From an uncultured Eubacteriales bacterium (GTDB lineage: Bacteria; Bacillota; Clostridia; Oscillospirales; Butyricicoccaceae), in NCBI GenBank assembly GCA_910586105.1, contig CAJUGU010000016.1, forward strand, positions 1-42,786: a stretch of 42,786 bases of DNA, given 5' to 3'. The notes below the pieces were generated by a model that was given only the letters and a program-made list of their open reading frames with translations, made no database searches and had not been told where the DNA came from. The translations under genes were made by a program, and so were the position numbers. Shown here one piece after another: positions 25,215 to 31,704 of the stretch (the first letter of the stretch is position 1; each line of letters opens with the position of its first letter).

Positions 25215-25252
25215 AAAAGGGTACCGTCGCAGCTGCGACGATACCCTTTTTT
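25215..25252. terminator. Bidirectional terminator between convergent units
   Basis: AAAAGGGTA and TACCCTTTT flank CGTCGCAG/CTGCGACG, giving an 18-base-pair stem with one mismatch and T-runs on both strands. It lies between the 191-residue gene (+ strand) and serA (minus strand), so it should serve both. Confidence 0.9.
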
Positions 25253-25319
25253 GAGAAAGTGTTATCCAAATCGACCACCCCGCGCCAAACGCGGGCGGAT
25301 GTCTTATGAATACAATGTT

Positions 25320-26447
25320 TTACAGCAGCCGCGAAGCGAGCACGCCTTCGCCGCCGATCTCGACCGCTTTGTCGAGGTCGGCCAGCAGCGCGCCATATTC
25401 GCCGCGTTTGCCTTCGCACTTGTTCACGATGGAAGCGCCCTGCGCGGACAGCAGCGCCGCCGCGTCGGTCCCGCCCTTTGTCAGCACGAGGATACGGGGG
25501 GAAGCGCCCTTCTTCCCCAGCGAGACCGCCGGGAAATTGACCGAATTGACGATATTGCCATTTTCGAGGAAGTCCGAGACCTCGTCGCAAGCCATGATCG
25601 CGCAGTTATCCTCGCTTTCCGGGGTCGAAGCGCCGAGGTGCGGCAGAACGATGGCGTTCGGCTGCGCAAGCATTTCCTCGGAAGCGAAATCGCACACGTA
25701 AGCGGCGACCTTGCCTTCGGTCAGCGCCCGATCCATTGCGGCGGTGTCGACCAGCTCGCCGCGCGCAAAGTTTACAACGCGCACGCCGTCCTTCATCTTC
25801 GCGATCGAATCGGCCCCGATCAGCCCCCTGGTGGAGTCGAGGAGCGGCACGTGTACGGTCACATAATCGGCGTCGGCAAAGACCTGCTCCAGCGATACAA
25901 CCTGTACGCTTGGATCCAGCGCGGCCTTGGCGGCGTCGGACAGGTAGGGATCGTACCCGACCACGTTCATACCGAGCGCGACGGCGGCGTTCGCGACCTT
26001 CCAGCCGATCGCGCCCAGCCCGATCACGCCCAGCGTCTTGCCCATCAGCTCGGGGCCGGCATAGGTGGCCTTGCCTTTTTCCGCAGCGGGGCCGATCTCC
26101 GGCGTACCGGCAAGCGACTGTACCCAGTTCGCGCCCTGCACGATCTTCCGGGACGCAAGCAGCAGGCCGCAGATGACCAGCTCCTTGACCGCGTTCGAGT
26201 TTGCGCCGGGGGTATTGAAGACAACGATCCCTTCCTCGGCGCAGCGGTCGAGGGGGATATTGTTCACGCCTGCGCCCGCGCGGGCGATGCACTTGCAGGA
26301 GGCCGGGAAAGCGGTATCGTGCAGCTTGGCGGAGCGGACAAGGATTGCGTCGTAATCCTCCGCGGACTCGGAGCAGGCGTAGCCCGCCGGGTCGAGACGG
26401 CTGGTACCGACGGTCGAGATTTTGTTAAACAGCTTGATCTGGTACAT
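25320..26447 (-). CDS. serA: D-3-phosphoglycerate dehydrogenase
   Basis: The 375-residue protein starts at ATG ending at 26,447 behind AAGGAGC. SerA catalyses the first step of L-serine synthesis, oxidising 3-phosphoglycerate to 3-phosphohydroxypyruvate with NAD. The NAD-binding motif GLGAIG is at 143-148, the catalytic Arg229 is in NFARGE, and the catalytic His270 is in LPHLGAST; RAGAGVNNI at 56-64 is the substrate-loop region. It lacks the long C-terminal allosteric domains of the larger SerA forms and has only a short tail resembling an ACT-like end. It lies 15 bases after serC in the same operon. No serB is present in the window, so phosphatase function must come from elsewhere. Confidence 0.95.
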   Translation of the reverse strand: MYQIKLFNKISTVGTSRLDPAGYACSESAEDYDAILVRSAKLHDTAFPASCKCIARAGAGVNNIPLDRCAEEGIVVFNTPGANSNAVKELVICGLLLASRKIVQGANWVQSLAGTPEIGPAAEKGKATYAGPELMGKTLGVIGLGAIGWKVANAAVALGMNVVGYDPYLSDAAKAALDPSVQVVSLEQVFADADYVTVHVPLLDSTRGLIGADSIAKMKDGVRVVNFARGELVDTAAMDRALTEGKVAAYVCDFASEEMLAQPNAIVLPHLGASTPESEDNCAIMACDEVSDFLENGNIVNSVNFPAVSLGKKGASPRILVLTKGGTDAAALLSAQGASIVNKCEGKRGEYGALLADLDKAVEIGGEGVLASRLL

Positions 26448-26462
26448 GGAATGGCTCCTTCT

Positions 26463-27545
26463 TTAAGAATTTTCGGCTTCGAATCTGGTCATAAAGTCGA
26501 CCAGCGCCTGAACGCCTTCGACCGGCATTGCATTGTAAATGGAAGCGCGCATCCCGCCGACCGAACGGTGCCCCTTGAGGTTTGCAAAGCCTGCGGCGGT
26601 TGCTTCCTTGATGAATTTCGCGTCGATATCGGCGTCGCCGGTTACGAACGGGACGTTCATCAGCGAACGGGAAGCCTTTTCAACGGTGCCGTGGAACATC
26701 CGCGAGGAATCGAGGTAATTGTACAGGATCGCCGCCTTCTTTTCATTGATCGTGCGCATCGCCGCAAGGCCGCCCTGCTTTTTCAGCCACTTGAACACCT
26801 TGCCGCAGATATAAATGCCGTAGCAGGGGGGCGTGTTGTACAGGGAATCGTTGTCGGCATGGGTCTTGAACTGAAGCATGGTCGGCACGGTGGGGGCGAC
26901 CTCATCGGGAATCAGGTCCTCGCGGATGATCGCGACGACAACGCCCGCCGGGCCGATATTTTTCTGCGCCCCGCCATAAATCACGCCGTATTTGCTCACG
27001 TCCATCGGCTCGGAAAGGAAGCAGGAGGAAACGTCCGCGACCAGCGTTTTGCCCTTGGTGTTGGGCAGGGTGTGGAACTTGGTGCCATAAATGGTGTTGT
27101 TTTCGCAGATATAGACGTAGTCGGCGTCCTCGGAGATGGGCAGGTCGGAGCAGTCGGGAATGTAAGAAAAGGTTTTATCCTCCGAGGAGGCGATCGCATT
27201 CGCCTTCACGAATTTTTTCGCTTCGGTATAGGCGCGCTTGGCCCAATGGCCGGTAATGATATAATCGGCGACGCCGTTTTTCGCCAGATTGAGCGGCAGC
27301 ATGGAGAATTGCAGATGAGCGCCGCCCTGAAGGAACAGGACTTTGTAATTCGCCGGGATGGAAAGCAGGTCGCGCAGATCCTGCTCGGCTTCGTGAATGA
27401 TGGATTCAAATTCCTTGGAGCGGTGGCTCATTTCCATCACGGACATGCCGCAGCCTTTGTAATCCAGCATTTCCTCGGCAGCTTCGCGCAGGACTTCTTC
27501 CGGCAGCACGGCCGGGCCTGCGGAAAAATTGTAGATGCGTTTCAT
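26463..27545 (-). CDS. serC: Phosphoserine aminotransferase
   Basis: The 360-residue protein starts at the ATG ending at 27,545, eight bases from AAGGAGG; the longer open frame upstream is part of the leader. SerC converts 3-phosphohydroxypyruvate to phosphoserine with PLP. MKRIYNFSAGPAVLP is the typical N-terminus, LQGGAHLQF is the phosphate-binding turn, and the PLP lysine is Lys195 in YGGAQKNIGPAG. NEVNF-type ends are replaced by HRSVGGMRASIYNA near 330-343, which binds the substrate phosphate in the family. Length is exactly typical. It is first in the serC-serA operon, behind a consensus promoter and a structured leader. Confidence 0.95.
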   Translation of the reverse strand: MKRIYNFSAGPAVLPEEVLREAAEEMLDYKGCGMSVMEMSHRSKEFESIIHEAEQDLRDLLSIPANYKVLFLQGGAHLQFSMLPLNLAKNGVADYIITGHWAKRAYTEAKKFVKANAIASSEDKTFSYIPDCSDLPISEDADYVYICENNTIYGTKFHTLPNTKGKTLVADVSSCFLSEPMDVSKYGVIYGGAQKNIGPAGVVVAIIREDLIPDEVAPTVPTMLQFKTHADNDSLYNTPPCYGIYICGKVFKWLKKQGGLAAMRTINEKKAAILYNYLDSSRMFHGTVEKASRSLMNVPFVTGDADIDAKFIKEATAAGFANLKGHRSVGGMRASIYNAMPVEGVQALVDFMTRFEAENS

Positions 27546-27594
27546 CTTGGGGTCCTCCTTGTGAATTGAAAAATAACAGTTTGCGAAAATGACA

Positions 27595-27607
27595 TAGCAG
27601 TCTGCTA
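27595..27607. promoter_or_regulatory. Palindrome in the serC leader
   Basis: TAGCAG-T-CTGCTA is a perfect 13-base palindrome about 50-62 bases before the serC start. It lies well downstream of the likely transcription start, so it could be a roadblock operator or an RNA hairpin. No matching regulator is in the window. Confidence 0.35.
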
Positions 27608-27619
27608 AAATAGTAAAGC

Positions 27620-27705
27620 GGAAAAGCGCAAAACGCCCTTCCTGCATTTTGAAACAAAGCCTGCGCAGCCCGGCGCGGTGGGACCGCGAACAGGAGGCCT
27701 GCGCT
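27620..27705 (-). ncRNA. Structured serC-serA leader (candidate cis-regulatory RNA)
   Basis: Read on the minus strand, the first bases of the predicted transcript form an outer stem GCGCAG/CTGCGC (27,699-27,704 with 27,663-27,668) that encloses CGCGGT-CCC-ACCGCG (27,674-27,688). A second hairpin, GGAAGGGCG/CGCTTTTCC at 27,620-27,642, follows. The whole leader from the predicted start to the serC ATG is about 166 nt, long for a housekeeping gene. I recognise no known riboswitch or T-box in the correct orientation. A role in serine-responsive control is inference. Confidence 0.4.
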
Positions 27706-27717
27706 GTTACGTGTTAT

Positions 27718-27746
27718 ATTTTACTGGAAAAATGGCGGGAAGTCAA
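27718..27746 (-). promoter_or_regulatory. Sigma-A promoter of serC-serA
   Basis: On the minus strand TTGACT (27,746-27,741) and TAAAAT (27,723-27,718) are separated by exactly 17 bases. The transcript would start near 27,711, giving a 5' UTR of about 166 bases before serC. Confidence 0.75.
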
Positions 27747-27803
27747 GGAAAATGCCACGGAATAGTACACAAAACGGAGCAATTCGGACGGGGGGTGTCT
27801 GTG

Positions 27804-27840
27804 AAAAATGGCGGCTTTCCCAAAGAAAGGCCGCCAGTTT
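27804..27840 (-). terminator. Terminator for the minus-strand gene ending at 28,123
   Basis: TGGCGG-CTTTC and GAAAG-G-CCGCCA form an 11-base-pair stem with one bulged G (27,809-27,836). Read on the minus strand it is followed by ATTTTTC, so it can end transcripts coming from the 471-residue gene. A GTTTTG on the other side makes weak activity on the + strand possible. Confidence 0.65.
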
Positions 27841-27950
27841 TGAGAACCGGCGGATGGAACGGGCCGAGGCTTTGCCCGCTGCGGGCGGGCAGGTAGAGCC
27901 AGCGCAGAGCGCGGCGGTTCGTTAACGGTGCGCTTTGCGCCTTCCAAAAC

Positions 27951-28021
27951 ATGACGCGAAGCGTCATAGGCGCGTCCAGCGCCTGAAGCCCCCCTTTTGA
28001 GGGGGGGACGGCGCAAGCCGT
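27951..28021. repeat. Array of four back-to-back hairpins (possible repetitive element)
   Basis: Four stem-loops follow with little or no spacer: ATGACGC-gaa-GCGTCAT (27,951-27,967), AGGCGC-gtcca-GCGCCT (27,968-27,984), CCCCCC-ttttga-GGGGGG (27,989-28,006) and ACGGC-gcaa-GCCGT (28,008-28,021). GCCCGC-T-GCGGGC at 27,874 and GCGC-AGA-GCGC at 27,902 lie nearby. The arrangement resembles extragenic palindromic repeats or a small miniature element. Copy number elsewhere in the genome cannot be judged here. Confidence 0.5.
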
Positions 28022-28122
28022 GACGGAAGGAGTCGCCCTCAACCAGCGCCGTCTAACAGCGAAGGCTTTCCCCTGCAAACCACTCCGATCATGCAAATCG
28101 CAGGGTTACCATGTATTTCAAC

Positions 28123-29538
28123 TTACAGCGCACTCCAAAGCTGATCGAGCTTTGCCTGCACGGTCTGCATGGCGACCTCATGGATCGACTGCCTGGAGGG
28201 CACGCCGCCGATCGCCGCCAATGCATACGGGTCGTTCAGGCTGAGCCGTCCGCCGATCAACAATGCATATTCCTGTCGATAAGCCATCGCCCGCTCGGCG
28301 TCGGAAAGGCCGCTGCGGAAAATTGCGGAATCGGAACGCAAATACTTCTCCGCGATATGGTTCAACCCTTCGGTGAGGGGATAGGCGCTGTTTTCGGCGT
28401 GCGCGCCGGCATAATAGATTTGGATGGCAGCCCGCGTGTTTGCATATTGCTGCGCATAGGCATCCATATACGTTTTTGCTGAGATCGAGCCGTCGGGGTC
28501 GACCTCCCGGTTTTGGTTGATAACCAGGCTCAGGCTGCTTTGACGGGCACGGAATTCGGCAATCAGTTCCGGCGCGCCGACCCGCACGGCTGCGCTCATA
28601 CGGTCTTTGCTCTCGGGGGTATTGAGCGGGGAATTGGGGTCGAGGCACAAGACGGTTTCATTCATGGATTCCTGATGGGGATTGTAGGTTTCGGAGTACC
28701 GCGCCCAGACCGGCCCGGCCTGCTGCTTGACGGTACGTTCGTCCAGCTCCTGCCCGGGAGAAGACAACCCGCCGTTTTCATAACCGACCGAAAGCGCGCC
28801 GTTTTCCGCAGGCGCGGTGAGCTTGAGGTGATCGTACAGATTTTTCCCATTGCTGCCGCGATTGAGCGCCTGCTCGACGGCTTCGGTCAATTCGTCGTCG
28901 TCTAACCCGCTCACACGGATCGTATAGTCGGACGGATTGACGGCCAGCCGGAAGGACGCGTCTTCGGGCAGCTCGACGCCATTTTCGGCAAGCAGCGACC
29001 GAATCGAGCTGCCGATCTGTTCCCGGCAGGACTGATAGGCTTGCGCCGCCGCCGAATCCAGCGAAGGCATGGCTTCCGGGAATGCGTAAGGGTTGCGCAG
29101 CTGCAAATGCCTGCCGCCGCTGAGCATGTCCAATTCCTGATCGTATGCCCATGCGCGTTCATCCTCGGACAGGTCGGAACGGAAATTCGGGGATTCCGGA
29201 TTTTTATATTTGTCCCAAATATGTTTCGCGGGGTCGTCATAGGTCAGATTTTCCTCGTGCGCGTCGGCGTAATACGCTTTGACAGCGTCGGTATAGTCCT
29301 GTGTGATCGTGGCAAATTCGTCGGCAAAGGCGGGGAAAGTGGTCGCCGAGGCTGCGCCGTCATCTTCCGAAGCGGCTTCGGCGTTTATGGCTCCCCGCGC
29401 CTGCGGAGAAATCGCGGTTTCGTCCTGCGCGCGGGCGGAAGCGGTTGATTTGGCCTGTTTGGCGTTCTGCACGGCGCCCATTTGCGCATTGAGATATGCC
29501 GCCCGTCTGGCCGGGTTGGCAGCGATGCTGATATCCAT
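28123..29538 (-). CDS. Unrecognised protein with an internal duplication
   Basis: The 471-residue protein starts at the ATG ending at 29,538, eight bases from GGAGG; the in-frame ATG at 29,553 overlaps that site. The N-terminus (1-60) is disordered, Ala/Gln-rich, with DETAISPQA at 39-47, which recalls the D-x-x-x-IS-x-x-A pattern of FlgM-like anchors. Two related helical units follow, about 73-153 and 360-441: YYADAHEEN/YYAGAHAEN, LSEDERAWAYDQE/LSDAERAMAYRQE, then GGR and NDPYA or RNPYA. The segment between them is different and partly beta. No signal peptide or membrane segment is seen. It is transcribed divergently from vanG and shares its intergenic region. Function is unknown. Confidence 0.55.
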   Translation of the reverse strand: MDISIAANPARRAAYLNAQMGAVQNAKQAKSTASARAQDETAISPQARGAINAEAASEDDGAASATTFPAFADEFATITQDYTDAVKAYYADAHEENLTYDDPAKHIWDKYKNPESPNFRSDLSEDERAWAYDQELDMLSGGRHLQLRNPYAFPEAMPSLDSAAAQAYQSCREQIGSSIRSLLAENGVELPEDASFRLAVNPSDYTIRVSGLDDDELTEAVEQALNRGSNGKNLYDHLKLTAPAENGALSVGYENGGLSSPGQELDERTVKQQAGPVWARYSETYNPHQESMNETVLCLDPNSPLNTPESKDRMSAAVRVGAPELIAEFRARQSSLSLVINQNREVDPDGSISAKTYMDAYAQQYANTRAAIQIYYAGAHAENSAYPLTEGLNHIAEKYLRSDSAIFRSGLSDAERAMAYRQEYALLIGGRLSLNDPYALAAIGGVPSRQSIHEVAMQTVQAKLDQLWSAL

Positions 29539-29568
29539 AATGTATACCTCCATTTCGTGGACTGGGGC

Positions 29569-29598
29569 TTGCAGACGCGGGGCGCGCCCTGCGATACT
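29569..29598 (+). promoter_or_regulatory. Weak candidate promoter for the vanG operon
   Basis: TTGCAG (29,569-29,574) and GATACT (29,593-29,598) have an 18-base spacer. The match is modest. A start near 29,605 would place the palindrome at 29,617 and the terminator at 29,686 inside the transcribed leader. Confidence 0.25.
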
Positions 29599-29616
29599 CC
29601 CTGCTTATTATTCGGT

Positions 29617-29632
29617 CTTTTTCCGGAAAAAG
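29617..29632. promoter_or_regulatory. Perfect palindrome between divergent genes
   Basis: CTTTTTCC and GGAAAAAG form an unbroken 16-base palindrome midway between the unrecognised minus-strand gene and vanG. It could be a repressor site controlling either or both. No regulator gene for it is visible in the window. Confidence 0.4.
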
Positions 29633-29685
29633 TAAACCGGGGTGGCAAATTTTTATGCCGACGCGCAAAACCTCTCCGTGGAGAA

Positions 29686-29723
29686 CAGCCGGGCTGCGAT
29701 GCCGCGGCCCGGCTGCTGTTTTT
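29686..29723 (+). terminator. Terminator-like hairpin in the vanG leader
   Basis: CAGCCGGGC (29,686-29,694) pairs with GCCCGGCTG (29,707-29,715) around a 12-base loop, followed by CTG and TTTTT. Read on the + strand it lies about 200 bases before vanG with no + strand gene upstream to terminate, so it may be an attenuator. Small hairpins GGCA/TGCC and TCTCC/GGAGA precede it. Confidence 0.55.
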
Positions 29724-29924
29724 CGGCGCGGCGCGCGGGCCGCAAGATTGGGCAATGGAACAAGCGCTTTTTTCAGCGCGCCTTCCGCCGCCGCAAGAAA
29801 ATCGCAAGATTTCCATAAGAAAATCACAGAAACCTCGCAGGGGAAAACGCAAACATTTTCCCGGCGGCTCTGTTAAGCTATTCACAGAAAATGCGGCGCA
29901 ATGCCGCCGGGAGGTTTTTGATTG

Positions 29925-30965
29925 ATGGAAAAAACAAGGGTACTGATCCTGTTCGGAGGCTGTTCCAGCGAACACGAAGTCTCCTTATCATCCGCGGAAG
30001 CGGTGCTTTCGCAGTTAGACGTCAAACGATTCGAGCCGGTCGCCGTCGGCATCACCCGGGAGGGCGCGTGGCTGTATTATCAAGGCGCATGGGACGCGCT
30101 GACGGCAGGCGGCTGGGAAACATCCGGCACGCCCTGCACGCTCGACCTTTCACGCGGAAGCCGCGCGCTGCTCCTGCTGGATGGCTCGGGCCGGCGTTTG
30201 CCGGTCGACGCAGCCTTCCCCGTATTGCACGGCAAAAACGGGGAGGACGGTTCAGTGCAGGGGGTCTGTGAGCTGGCCGGGCTTCCACTGGTCGGCTGCG
30301 GGACGCTGGCAAGCGCGCTCTGCATGGACAAGTCGCGCGCCCACCGGCTGGTGCGGGCGGCGGGAATCCGCGCTCCCAAAGACCGGGTATTCGACCGTTC
30401 GGCATCCCGCGACGAAATCGCGGCAGAGGCGTCGCGGCTGGGTTATCCGCTGTTCGTCAAGCCGCTGCGGGCAGGGTCGTCCTTTGGGGTCAGCCGGGTC
30501 GAGCGGGCGGAGCAGCTTGCGGAAGCGCTCGACCGGGCGTTCGCCCACGATCCCGAAATCGTGATCGAAGAAGCGATCGAAGGCTTTGAGGTCGGCTGCG
30601 CCGTGATCGGCAACGACCGTCTCACGGTCGGCGAGGTCGACGAGATCGAGCTGGCCGACGGCTTTTTCGATTACACGGAAAAGTACACGCTTAAAACGGC
30701 AAAGATCCATTGCCCGGCGCGTATCCCTGCCGAAAAGGCGGACGAGATCCGGCAGACCGCGCAGACGGTCTACCGCACGCTGGGCTGCCGGGGGATGGCG
30801 CGGGTCGACCTGTTCCTGACCCCGTGGCAGGAGATCGTCTTCAACGAGGTGAACACCATTCCGGGCTTCACCGCGCACAGCCGGTTCCCCAATATGCTGC
30901 GCGGCGCAGGGCTGGACTTCCCGGCGCTGCTCACCCGCCTGATCGAACTGGGGGCGCAGCCATGA
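29925..30965 (+). CDS. vanG: D-Ala-D-Ser ligase, VanG type
   Basis: The 346-residue protein starts at ATG 29,925, with GGGAGG at 29,909-29,914; TTG 29,922 is adjacent and less likely. It belongs to the ATP-grasp D-Ala-D-X ligases. HGKNGEDG (102-109), VVGCGTLASALCMDK-like residues around 123-135, GYPLFVKPLRAGSSFGVS (173-190), and FNEVNTIPGF (306-315) are the conserved elements. The specificity segment DYTEKYTLKTAKI (249-261) has EKYTL as in VanG/VanC, D-Ala-D-Ser enzymes; VanA/VanB, which make D-Lac ends, differ there. Overall it follows VanG very closely from start to end. A hairpin GCGGC/GCCGC lies just before the ribosome site. vanXY follows with overlapping ATGA. Confidence 0.9.
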   Translation: MEKTRVLILFGGCSSEHEVSLSSAEAVLSQLDVKRFEPVAVGITREGAWLYYQGAWDALTAGGWETSGTPCTLDLSRGSRALLLLDGSGRRLPVDAAFPVLHGKNGEDGSVQGVCELAGLPLVGCGTLASALCMDKSRAHRLVRAAGIRAPKDRVFDRSASRDEIAAEASRLGYPLFVKPLRAGSSFGVSRVERAEQLAEALDRAFAHDPEIVIEEAIEGFEVGCAVIGNDRLTVGEVDEIELADGFFDYTEKYTLKTAKIHCPARIPAEKADEIRQTAQTVYRTLGCRGMARVDLFLTPWQEIVFNEVNTIPGFTAHSRFPNMLRGAGLDFPALLTRLIELGAQP

Positions 30966-31702
30966 GGACGCTGACGCTGCACCGCAGCCAGATCGGACGG
31001 GGGCCGCTGGTGCTGGTCAACCGCGAAAACGCGCTGAAAGACGCCCCTTCCGCGGTGCTCGCGCCGGTGGACGAGCGCCGCCCGGATATCCTGATGGAGC
31101 GGCAGGCGGCGCGTTTGTTGTCGGCCTGCATCGCCGAGATCCGCGGGGCGGGGGAGATCGTCCCCGTCTCGGGCTGGCGCAGCCAGGCGGAGCAGCAGCG
31201 CATCTGGGACGACACCTTGCAGGAAAGCGGTGTGGCGTTCACCCGGCAGTATGTCGCCCTGCCGGGATGCAGCGAACACCAGACCGGGCTTGCCATCGAC
31301 CTTGGGAAAGCGCGGGCGGAGATCGATTTCATCCGTCCGGATTTCCCGTACAGCGGCGTATGCCAGCGGTTCCGCAGGGCCGCGCTGCGGTATGGCTTCA
31401 TTGAGCGCTACCCGCAGGATAAGGAACCGGTGACCGGCATTTCGCACGAACCGTGGCACTTCCGCTACGTCGGCGCGCCCCATGCGCACATCATGCACGA
31501 GCGCGGGCTTTGCCTGGAGGAGTATACCGCTTTGCTCCGCCGGGAGGAGGTGCGCTGCCGGTTGGAAAATGGGCGCACGGCGCGGGTGTTTTACGTGCCC
31601 TGCGCAGGGGAACACACGGAATGTACGCTGCCGGACGGCTGCTGCCAGATCTCCGGCAACAACGTCGACGGGTTCGTCGTCACCGCTTGGGGGGAGGGGT
31701 AA
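30962..31702 (+). CDS. vanXY: D,D-dipeptidase/carboxypeptidase, VanXY type
   Basis: The 246-residue protein starts at ATG 30,962, overlapping the vanG stop by ATGA, so translation is probably coupled. It is a zinc peptidase of the VanY/VanX family: SEHQTGLAID (104-113) gives His106 and Asp113, and EPWHFRYVG (163-171) gives catalytic Glu163 and ligand His166. VPVSGWRS (67-74) carries the conserved Arg. The C-terminal part, with QISGNNVDGFVVTAW, is typical of VanXY of the G type. The enzyme would remove D-Ala-D-Ala and trim D-Ala-ending pentapeptides so that D-Ser ends dominate. No signal peptide is present, which fits the cytoplasmic VanXY enzymes. Confidence 0.9.
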   Translation: MRTLTLHRSQIGRGPLVLVNRENALKDAPSAVLAPVDERRPDILMERQAARLLSACIAEIRGAGEIVPVSGWRSQAEQQRIWDDTLQESGVAFTRQYVALPGCSEHQTGLAIDLGKARAEIDFIRPDFPYSGVCQRFRRAALRYGFIERYPQDKEPVTGISHEPWHFRYVGAPHAHIMHERGLCLEEYTALLRREEVRCRLENGRTARVFYVPCAGEHTECTLPDGCCQISGNNVDGFVVTAWGEG

Positions 31703-31704
31703 GC

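Noticed and set aside
25152..27569. 805-residue open frame on the + strand
   Set aside because: It is antisense to serA and serC, has no ribosome site, and results from GC-rich codon structure.
27677..27688. GGTGGGACCGCG, a perfect match to the T-box antiterminator consensus
   Set aside because: It is on the + strand, opposite to serC, with no room for stem I upstream and no gene downstream for over 2 kb. It is explained by the CGCGGT/ACCGCG hairpin of the serC leader.
29633..29715. Resemblance of the vanG leader to a c-di-GMP-I riboswitch (GGCAAA, GACGC, AGCCGGG)
   Set aside because: The GGCA segment pairs with TGCC, which does not fit the riboswitch layout, and the conserved GACGCAAAGC is broken. 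Too few conserved positions match.
29925..30965. Standard Ddl or D-Ala-D-Lac ligase
   Set aside because: The specificity segment EKYTL and the linked VanXY and VanT genes fit D-Ser ligases; VanA/VanB-type and ordinary Ddl residues are absent there.
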